Below are positions 54,731 through 64,000 of a stretch of DNA of 64,000 nucleotides, piece by piece (within the stretch, counting starts at the first letter, position 1; each line of letters begins with the position of its first letter). A program made the translations under genes and the position numbers. The stretch spans positions 62,001 to 126,000 of the forward strand of contig JAOVVO010000116.1 in NCBI GenBank assembly GCA_028564675.1, read 5' to 3'. The DNA comes from Onchocerca lupi (lineage: Eukaryota; Nematoda; Chromadorea; Rhabditida; Onchocercidae). The notes beneath the pieces are model-generated. The model worked only from the letters and a program-made list of their open reading frames with translations, made no database searches and was not told the origin of the DNA.

Positions 54731-55727
54731 ATGTATTTATGGTTCACGATTATAACACCAACGACGATAACATTCATCACAAGCATTACTGGCAGCATTA
54801 CCATTGCGATCGTTTTGTTAACCTGTGCACTGAAAAAATCCAAACGTCCATATAAACCAGGACATTTACCTCAATTTATGGTACGAAATGTTCGCTGACC
54901 TATTTTCTCAATATAAACATAGTATATTTTGTTCGTCTCGCTTTTCAGTTCCCTAATTTTCGGAATGCATTCAGATATTCTCAGAATTAACAATTCTGGA
55001 CTTTTGTATTTTGGAAATGTATTTCGAAATTCTTAAAAATTAGAAATTCTTAAAGATGGTCTTGAAAATAATGAAGTAATGCCAGAATACTGAATACCAA
55101 TTGTTACTGGTTTTATTCTAAATCATCTTCTAAATCCAATTTCTGCTTAATATTTCTTTTCTCAAAAGAATTTTCAAAAGTGCAGGATCCTAGTGCAAAA
55201 GAAGCGGATACGTATTATGGGATGAGGAGTACAGTTGCATTTCCAGTTAAAGGCACCGAAAGTGAGTTCATTTCTACACTTACATTATCTTAGAGTTATG
55301 GAAAAATAATCTGAATGAAAATCTAAATGAAGTTTTTCAAAATTTCTCATTGTTTCTAAATGGTTGACTTGGAATTTTCAGTACCTAACAAAAAGTATGA
55401 AATTATCTGCCATTTATCTTATCCATCTTTCAAAATATAAGGAAAAAATCCAGTCCGTTAAAACATAAATCATAGCATACTAGAAAAAAAAACATCTTTA
55501 CCAGTACTACAGCAACACTGACAATGGAACTTCTCAGTGGTTCCAGAAATAATAATTTTCACCTTCTCTTTCTTTTTTAAGTCAAACGAAAATATGATTT
55601 CGAAGCGCCACAAGCTAAAGCGGATATGGAGTCAAAAGATGTTCAAGATCGAGAAATTCAATCAGAAAGCATTCCAGTAAGAGGAAGCAATAAACCAGTG
55701 GGTTTCTTTATGCAAAATAATTTTTGA
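54731..55727 (+). CDS. Small single-span membrane protein, function unknown
   Basis: Exons 54731-54880, 55186-55261 and 55582-55727: 372 bases, 123 aa plus TGA. The first exon encodes MYLWFTIITPTTITFITSIT followed by GSITIAIVLLTCALKK. This is one long hydrophobic segment, then the basic stop-transfer KKSKRPYKP. The remainder is hydrophilic and charged (DPSAKEADTYYGMR; KRKYDFEAPQAKADMES; RGSNKPVGFFMQNNF), so a short outer N-terminus and a cytoplasmic tail are likely. I do not recognise the family. The same frame is open upstream, so an earlier start or an upstream exon is possible; the ATG was chosen because it directly precedes the membrane segment and a CTCTAG acceptor lies 13 bases before it. 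Confidence 0.65.
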
Positions 55728-56540
55728 TTCAGAAAGTCAGACTAGAGTCTTAGTAGTTTACATTAGCCTAAAACGCAGCGACTGCAATAAAAATAAAGTC
55801 GAATGAAAAAAAGTTTACAAACTTAAGCTCACAAAAAAGAGAGTGCAGAGCATGACAAAACAAAACAGGTGACAGTTGGATAAATGAGATGCTTTCTAGT
55901 ATAAAAAATGATACAGTCTCAAAAATAAACTTAGATATGCTGAAATGTTACTTCCTTGTATTACTCCATTCATTCTTTATTTAGATTTGTTAATACAATA
56001 TAGTATCCACACAAAAAAATATTATGGACCAAAAATTTTTCATAGCATTCGGAAACGGAGAAATTATGAACAAAACAATCTAAATAAAGTACAAAACCAA
56101 CCTAGGAATCTCCATTATTGTTAATCTAGTAAAAAACAAACAACATGTATGCTGTAATTTGCGCATGTTAATTAAAATATGCTCAAAGAGTGAATATGAG
56201 AGGCAAAGTCGTTTCTTCGATGCTTATATTTCCTTTCTCAAAGTACGACACAATGATCAAAAATATTATGAATATTATGAAATCTTATTCTTCTTGAAAA
56301 TTCTAAGGACGAGAAAAAAACCAGTCTTCGTTTAACTTAATTCCTGATAAAATTGGAACGAGCAAATAGTAAATCGAGAAATGTGCATTTGACCATGCAT
56401 TGTTCTCTTTCTGAACCATATGCAGTTGAATGTGCTCATATTTATTACAATCTTATACAGAAATCCACTGAATAAACTTCATCAATACAGCAAACACTAG
56501 TAGAAAGATAAAAACATTTCAAAAAAACTTTATGGACAGT
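55728..56540. other. Intergenic region between convergent genes
   Basis: About 0.8 kb of AT-rich DNA between the stop of the small membrane protein gene and the SNW1 stop; 3' untranslated regions are expected. No gene seen. Confidence 0.6.
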
Positions 56541-59500
56541 TCAGCGACGCTTCTTAGATGATGACGAACCTTCATCAGCACCATCAGTTGCTCTCTTTTT
56601 CAACTCTTTACCTGATTCTTTAGCTGATTGCAGTAACTGGCCGAGACCGAATATATCCTCCTCTTCTTTTTCGAACTGAAAATTATATTACATAGATAAT
56701 AAAAACCAAAAATGTTGAAAGAATAATGAAATCAATAGCAAAAAAAAAAAAAAAAAAAAATAAAAAAATAAAATGGGTGCGATAAGATTTTCTTATTTCT
56801 TATTAAAATTGAAATTTGTCTAAAACTTTCAACTTTTATTTAGATTTTGTTCAATTTTTTATTTTATTTTTTGCAGGCTTTTAATGAGAGCAGAAAAAAT
56901 GGATTTGTGTTTTGAAATGCGAAATGAAAATTATTAAAAAAACCTTGCACAAAACACGTTTCTGATTTTAAAAACTTTTATACTGTTTAAAGAATCAATA
57001 AAATATAATTTGAAAAAAAAAACTGTTGTGCAGTAAACAATACCTTAGTTGTAAAGAAAAACATTCTAAAAAAAGGAGATTATTTATGCATGCGTCGACT
57101 GGATTCATCAAAGAAAAATTCATAAAATAATTATGAATAAAAATTAACTTTGTATTCCTTCTCCAGAAAAAATATACCCACGAAAGATTGAAATGATGCT
57201 GCTTTGAAAACAACAAGCAATATAAAGATAATGGAATAAAACAAACCTCAACAGGTCCAACATTGCGTGCCGCTCCAGGTTCCGTACCACTGAATCCTTT
57301 ATCAGGAACGAATCGATTAGTACTAATTATACGATCCAAATCATCACCGTAAAGATCTTTATCAAGATTTTTGCCTGCAATTAATGTTTGTGAGATTTCA
57401 AAAATCTCATAAACAATTTCTATATAATTTATAACTTCTTCAGATTCTTTGGTATATAAATATTGTATATTGAACAATTAAGTTCCCCAAACAAATGTAA
57501 TTTACTCGGTCGATAAATGTGCTGCTGAATATTGTCCTGAGCACGCCATGGTTTATCGTATGCGCTATATGTTTCATCGTCAATACCACCACTATCTAAT
57601 CCCTGAAAAAAGAAGTCAAAAATGATGATGTAAGAACCATCTGACCTTCTCCAGTGATCAAAGAATAAAAACTAAAAAGTCATAACAAAGGACAATGAAA
57701 ACCAATATCCAAAAGATTTTCAATAAAAACAGCTCTAATATCTACAATTTAAAAACCTTAGATTGATCAAAGAGTCGTTGATCAAACTGTGTTTCGTGAT
57801 GCCTTGCCCGAGCATCCGGCAAACCAAGTGCAATTTTCTCGCTAATATCTCTTTCACGACCCTTCTTAAACCTATCCAATTTATCTGGATTATTTCGGGC
57901 AATATTCCTTTCACGACGATGTTCATCTAAACGATCACGCCTGCAAAAAATTCGGAAGATCAAATGAACTCTAAAGTTCCAGCTATTTCATACATCAATT
58001 TCTATTTCAGGATATTTTCTCTTAAAAAAGCAATTGAAAATCTAACTAATAATTTTATATCAACATATATTCCTATTCGTAATTTGGCTCACAGATCAAA
58101 AACATTATGGCCTTCGAGTAACAACAAATTTGAAACTTTTATTTCTCTGAGACAGAAAAAGAAAAAAAAAATGATGATGAAAAAAAACCATCATTTTTTT
58201 TTCTGAATCGCTTATAAAGTTCTACTCTATATGATTCTATACGATTTCGATGCTTAAATGTTGAATGATTTCTATCGATGTTTAAATCACGAGAATAAAA
58301 AAAATTTATAAACAAGGAAGTATTTAACCTACCTGATTTGATCACGTTCACGAGCTTCTTGACTTATTGAATCATCTTCATGTACTTTTTTGAGTATAGT
58401 ACGTTCTTGCCTATAACATGTATAAATATGAAATTCAGCAGTAATGACTACATCCACGTCTAAATGTGTTGCATCATTTCTGCAAATTATTCCTCAACTT
58501 ATCAGGCAATCGTATTCAGTTTTATTCCTCTTACATTTCCAGGAAAATGTGAGTTCTATAAATCGGTATTTTTAGCACAATTTTCTAATAATGGCCATGT
58601 TTTAGAAATTAGACAAACCTAGCTTTAGCAGCCATAGCCCTCATCTTCTCCTCCTGTTCAGCCTTCTTGTTCTGAGCGACACGACGTTCCATCTGTGCAC
58701 GCGTTTCGACAGCTTCACGAGCTGTGCGATCAGCCAAATATAATGATTCCGCTAATTTGGCAAAATTTTCATTGATATGTACCTTTAAAAATATCGGTAT
58801 TAACTTCTTCACATAGTTACTAAGTGAGAAACTGGGTTCGCGATCATTTTGTTTAAAAAATATTACAAAGATCTATAAATGTCAAAACCTGCTGTAAACC
58901 TCTTCCATCAGCAGCTAATCGTTTATCCAGTGCAATAGTGAATCCTGAAAATAACCTAAGATAAAAGACACTTCAGTAATTGAATATGTTTCCTGAGATT
59001 TATGATATACATCATAATATAACAAATGTTACAAATATTAACCCACTGATGGAAAGTAACATAAGATCACATTGACTTAATTGCTTTCAACTCTTTTCAA
59101 AACAGAGTTAACTGACAAAAAATTACTGCAAAAGTTCGGAGAAAGTGAATGCAGAAAAATATCAATATATAAATAATTTCTAATTTCAGTTGAGAGAAGC
59201 AACAAACCTTTTGGATTCTTCCAATTCGATATGCATGGTGGAATTTTCCAGTCAGCTTGTTCTTTCACGGTTGTCTGGAAAAATAAAAATATTTTGTTCT
59301 GTTATTAAGAAAGAATTTCAAAACATCAGTGTTATAAAAAAACTTGTGAATGAAATTAAATTGAGAAGTGAAGCCATTTATCTTTTGGGTAATGTAGAAT
59401 TCAGAAGAGTGGAAAAACCTTGCGAGGTGGTGAATGCATAATAGGGGCTGGAGGAGATGGAGGAGCACGAGGTATCTTCTGATTGATTCTGAAATAGAAT

Positions 59501-61470
59501 ACGCATAATAATATCAATGAACAGTTGCAATGATTAATTATTATCCACTAAATTCTATAATTCTCTCAAATTCAAGTAAAGTTTTGTTATACCACTTAAA
59601 CTAATAATAAGAGATAACAAAAACATAAATATTCTCTAAATGCAAAAACAAATTTTAAGAAATGAAAATATAAAAATCAACATACTTAAATTTTGGGGGT
59701 TCCATTGGATCCTGCTGTACTTCAACCATACGAATAATTCGTTGCTGAGCGCCACTGTTATGTCCACCACCTTGTTGACTTGGTGTATAGCGTATGTATT
59801 GCACTGGATCTGGCTTCTGCGCGTGACGAACAGGTAAAGCACTTGCAACCTAAAGACAATGCTGAACAACAGAAAAAGGCTTTCATCGCATTATGTACAA
59901 ATCCATTTAAAAATATGGAAATCCTTGCTCCGGAAGAAATCCATAAAATCATACTTTTGTTGAAGTGATTTTCTCCAATGCCAAACGAGTAGATTCAGTT
60001 TGCTGAGCAATTGTTTCTTCATCCGGTTTTTGAAATGATTCGTCTTCATCGTCCAACATTTTTGGCTTCATATCAGCCAATCTCGTATAGATTATCTGCA
60101 ATTGTGATTCATAAAAAGGCCTGCCACACAAATTCAAAGCAATTAAATACTTCTGCAGGTTAATTTATGCTGCAAAAATTAGAAACCGGTTTTTTGTAAA
60201 AATTTATTTCTCCAAATAACTGATAAATGACAAATGACAACCAAAGTAATGTAATCAATCATTTTTAGCTTTTCTAGAAAAAAATACGTGAGTCAAACGG
60301 AGAAAATTTGGACCTACTTTATCCTTTGAATGTCCAATTCGAGCAATTGCATCATGCCTCAGCTTTCCTTCCGCATCACATTGAAGCGCAGTTGTTTTAT
60401 CGTTGCTGGATTTTTTGCGCAAATCCATCCCCATGCCTAAATAAACTTTCATAAGTTCAACTAATCTTATAAAAGAACTATGCAAAAAAAAGAAAATTCC
60501 AGAAGAAAAAGGCAAAGTTCACATTTTAATTCAACCCTTTTCATCCTCCTTTGAGCAAAGAAGGGACAGAAATCATATGATTGCAGTTTAGATTACCCAT
60601 AATAATCTTGAAAAAAAAAAAAAACAATAAAACAAAATAAAGCCACCTAAAGGAAATTGCGCTACAAGTATTTCGGGAAAAGCTCCACCATCACCAAAAT
60701 CCTGCAAAAAAAAGAAAGAAAAAAGGAAGAAATTTGCTTATTGCAAGAAGTAGTGAAAAATTTTTGTTGAAGTAACTGATGTTATAATTAACTATAATGG
60801 ACCAGATAGTTACTTCCGCGCTTCTCGGTATCCAACCATTTCTTTTACCATATGGAGGTGGCTCTTTCAATATCACAGCTCCAATACTATCACTTTTTAA
60901 AACATCCTGAAACATCAACATATTTACTTTATGCAGTGCTAAGAGAGCTTTCAGAACGAATCTTGCTTCTATCACTTTCGCGCTTTCATGACCAATTTAT
61001 GGCAATTGCTTAATATAACAAATAGATATATAGGAATAATTCTTGCCAAAAAAAATAGAACAAAGCTAACTGTACGAACTTACTTCTCGTCCCTGAAACC
61101 ACGGGTCGCGACGAACTGAGGACCATTCATCAGATGTAGAAGATGGAGGTGGAAGTATGCTGTAATTTTCATGGTAATGATTATATATTATAAGAATAGA
61201 TGAACAATGGAATCACTGAAATTTGAAATACTATGTCACAGTTATTAATAAATACAATTTGCTACAGTGGTTTCTGAATTGTTGTTCTCCAATACACGGA
61301 AATGTAAAATAGGATTTGGTCTGGTCTGCTCTTTAATTCTTTAAGCTAAGTTAATGTACACCAACAATTTTGATATGAAGAAACTTGTATTCCAGAAATA
61401 TGCGATAAAGAAAGCGATAAAAAACAGAAAAAAAAAAAAAAAAAACATACTCGGCGAGTTTTACTGACAT
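56541..61470 (-). CDS. SNW1: SNW domain protein (SNW1/SKIP), splicing and transcription co-regulator
   Basis: Sixteen exons: 61470-61451, 61159-61084, 60906-60814, 60701-60647, 60436-60318, 60095-59955, 59849-59686, 59488-59419, 59274-59208, 58944-58889, 58782-58619, 58410-58333, 57940-57757, 57602-57506, 57374-57247 and 56675-56541. They total 1647 bases, 548 aa plus TGA (human about 536). Landmarks in order: EPPPYGKRNGWIPR, DFGDGGAFPEILVAQFPLG, HDAIARIGHSKDK, QYIRYTPSQQG, QDPMEPPKFK, the namesake WKIPPCISNWKNPKGF (SNW at residues 262-264), LDKRLAADGRGLQ, HINENFAKLAESLYLADR, a long charged helical stretch, RERDISEKIALGLPDAR, KNLDKDLYGDDLDRII and a basic C-terminus. SKIP is a core component of the activated spliceosome and a coactivator in the nucleus; the C. 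elegans counterpart is skp-1. The 20-base first coding exon is small, but it fits phase and start. Confidence 0.97.
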
Positions 61471-63197
61471 TCTTTTTTCAGCGACCACTTCTTGAAAATA
61501 TTAATGAAATACTAGAACAAAACATAACTGTGTATACGAAAATCATTTAATCTAAGCCCTCATGACGAACTAACTGTCTCAATAGCAATGAGAAAGCCCT
61601 TCCCGAAGCAAACCCGCCGAAAACTGTCCAACGACCAGACCATCCAAAAAGTTTGTAAAATCCCTGGAAGCTTGCCATCTGGATTGGTTATAATTGGATA
61701 GATTACTTTGATTGGCGTAATATGAAAACATTATTGTATCAAACAATATTAGAACTTGAAATGCCATCAACCCGTTTTCTGCATGCATAAACTTTATTTA
61801 TATTTAATTCATTACGAGATTAATTCAAATGAAACATCCCAACATTTCTACCTCCTACATCTGTTCAAAGTCTAGAATTGAGTAACGCAAACAGGCAATT
61901 TCGAATGATTAAGCATTTCGACACAAAGTTTCGTTGTCATTCAATTCCTTTTCAAACGCCATAATTTGATTTGTAAATGTATTTTTGAAAATTGAAAAGA
62001 TTTGATAGTCAGTTAATTATCAGAACAAAAACCATAATAGTTATAATGATAATCAATAAAAACGAAAATCACTGCAAACTTTATAGATATGGTTACAATC
62101 CGTTACACGATTCATATGATATCACCATTGAAAAGTTTAAATTCAGTATGCATTTTTATCATTTTTATTTTCTTAACGTATCTAATTTAATGCAACTTAG
62201 CTGAACAATTTATCGTTTCATTTATCAATAAAAAACTGAATAGTTATCAAAAAGAGGAAAAAGAAATGTTAGAAGCAATGTTAATAAAAAATTCAACAGA
62301 TCATTAAGAAATGAAAAAATCATCATCACTATCGTTCAGTACCAATAAAAGAATAAAGGAATTCTCGAAGGATATAGCTTATGACCTCTAATTATATTTT
62401 ATTACGAAGTGTCGATGATATTTCAGTGCAACAAAAATTATGTCATAGCAATAAACCATTAATATCAGATTCCTAAAATATTTGTATCAATTACGATACT
62501 GATGCAAATATATCAGGAAATCCGATATTGATGATTTATTGAATAATATCTGCATTTTTTGTTCTAGAATTTTCGCAATTTTTGGAAGCAACCAATTAAT
62601 CATCTTTAGAATATTAAAATTTTAATTTATTTGTTTATGTTAGGCTGTTTTTAATTCTAAAGTAAGACTGCATCGATTTGAGCCTTTTTTGGAGAAATAG
62701 CAATAAACATCTATTGACTTCAGTCACAAAAGTTTGTCACGCTTCTAGAAACTATCCAGCATATTCACCATCTTTCGATTGTTTACAGAAATATAATTAG
62801 TATTATTCAGTTGAAATGTTGCGATAAATCATGTCCCATCAACTTATACAGCAAATGGAAAGAAAAACCAAAAACGCTTACAAATTGTTAGCATGAAGAT
62901 TGTCGAGACAGTTGGCTTAGTTTGCGGCACAAACGAATTTTTGGTGAGGAAGGGTTTTATTGTTAGATGGAAAATTTCTTCTTCCAGAATAATATAAACA
63001 ATTGACGAAGAATATCCAAGATAACTGATCACAGGATTATTCTTCCTTTGTTGCTAATAAAATAAAATAGTTGTGCAAGATTGCCGACTGATTGTTGTTG
63101 AAACTGTCAATTGTTATAGAACGTGTTGATTGTTGAAGCTGATATGCGTAACCAAGAATCCGTAAGACTAGAACGATTCTTCTCCAAAGTCCGATCC
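61471..63197. other. Upstream region of SNW1
   Basis: About 1.7 kb. It should include the SNW1 promoter. Minus-strand readings at 62844-63032 and just below 63200 are open and less AT-rich than the surroundings, so they may belong to the candidate gene that follows; I could not splice them convincingly. Confidence 0.45.
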
Positions 63198-63954
63198 TTA
63201 TATATCCTTCCAGGATTTCTCCCCCTTTCCTGATCTCCAATCATTTTGTGCGACCATGCTCATCATTTCGGCAGAAATATATTTGTCCGTTGTTATGAAA
63301 TATGTTTCTCCTTCTGGTGATAAATCTGATTTAAAAAAATCAAACTAAATTCAAAGAAAAAACCGAGCTTAAAATTCAAAACAAAATTTCCATTTTAGCA
63401 GGAAACATGTTTGTCCCTTTGTTTAGAGTTTTGGAGGAAACATGTTTACCGACTTGTTGGTCCATTTGAAACTACGCGCTTCTTGAACTTTATCACTCCT
63501 TGTTTATATTAATAATTTTCGGATTTTTCCGATAAAGGTTATTTAATTGTAATATCTGAATTAGCGACAGCAACTTACTAACAATTTCGCTGAGTTACAG
63601 AATAACTTCCACCTGTACTATTATAAGCCACGAAAATTCTCCAGACAGAAGTTCCTAAAGTAAACAGATAAGTAATTATGATCAATAAGATTTAGAAGAT
63701 TATTGTTCATTATTTTAAAATCTTACATGACTATTTCAAGAGATAAAGACGAAACCATGGACGATTCGGCATAACTTATAATGACTGCTTGTGGCCATTT
63801 TGATTGCTATGTCGCGAAAGATCGATCCTACGCCGTGTATCTCAATCAAAATAAATAAAAGTGCAAATGCTCCTTGCTGGTCTTTATAAAATGTTGCAAG
63901 TTCTCCATCGATTGTTTTCAAATTTTGACACAAACTTGCGTTCGAATAGAGCAT
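63198..63954 (-). CDS. Candidate gene of unknown family, partial model
   Basis: Exons 63954-63756, 63654-63583 and 63325-63198, with consistent phases if the second exon uses a GTTAGT donor (a stronger GTAAGT lies four bases later but gives a stop). The protein begins MLYSNASLCQNLKTIDGEL, continues GAFALLFILIEIHGVGSIFR, SSHYKLCRIVHGTSVWRIF, VAYNSTGGSYSVTQRN, and LSPEGETYFITTDKYISAEM, stopping near WKDI. No known motif is recognised. The first exon lacks a convincing upstream acceptor, and the frame after 63230 also has an alternative open reading, so the start, end and intactness are all uncertain. It is related to the degenerate copies at 12.9-13.2 kb, which suggests a repeated gene family or a gene carried by an element. 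Confidence 0.35.
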
Positions 63955-64000
63955 GTTTTTATGTAGACATACTTTTTTTCACATGTCATCTTCCGTGACA
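63860..64000 (-). repeat. Third copy of the dispersed coding-like repeat
   Basis: Plus-strand text TTTTGACACAAACTTGCGTT and the following CGAATAGAGCATGTTTTTATG and ATACTTTTTTTCAC match TTTTGACACAACTTTGCATT (12.9 kb) and CATTCAAATAGGCATG / ATACTATTTTTTTTTTTACC (13.2 kb). The copy runs to the window edge, so its right limit is unknown. Confidence 0.6.

Overview
The window looks like nuclear DNA of a nematode, most likely a clade III (spirurid or filarial-type) worm. The DNA is very AT-rich, with many short introns ending in TTTCAG-like acceptors. It carries a cuticle collagen of nematode type and a divergent member of the nematode-expanded TTBK/CK1 kinase group. The genus is inference. I found no bacterial operon, CRISPR array, rRNA, tRNA or intact transposon. 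All gene models were spliced by hand: exon lengths and phases agree within each model, but none was checked against RNA or a database.

Layout. (1) 383-3548 (+) and 5529-11552 (-): two tail-to-tail paralogues of a PiT/SLC20 sodium-phosphate transporter with nearly identical exon sizes; the first lacks its 5' end, which lies before base 1. (2) 11553-17511: gene-poor DNA with a pair of degenerate repeats related to a coding-looking exon at the far end of the window. (3) 17512-20484 (-): complete calcineurin B homologous protein (CHP1 type), 191 aa. (4) 20485-31162: about 10.7 kb with few supportable features. (5) 31163-33248 (+): 266-aa protein with a scramblase/Tubby-C-like C-terminus, followed by a 57-bp minisatellite. 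(6) 39162-41462 (+): cuticle collagen, 322 aa, with a probable GC-AG intron and a possible alternative last exon. (7) 41913-45571 (+): TTBK-like protein whose Gly-rich loop, ATP-binding Lys and catalytic Asp all appear lost (pseudokinase). (8) 48092-53072 (-): RMI1, 473 aa, with both OB-type ends and a SUMO-interaction-like motif. (9) 54731-55727 (+): small single-span membrane protein of unknown function. (10) 56541-61470 (-): SNW1/SKIP splicing and transcription co-regulator, 548 aa in 16 exons. (11) 63198-63954 (-): candidate gene of unknown family, related to the repeats in (2).

The genes are functionally unrelated (phosphate transport, calcium sensing, cuticle, genome stability, splicing), as expected of ordinary eukaryotic gene order. 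The most unusual content is the pseudokinase, the collagen splice oddities, the RMI1 SIM-like motif and the dispersed coding-like repeat.
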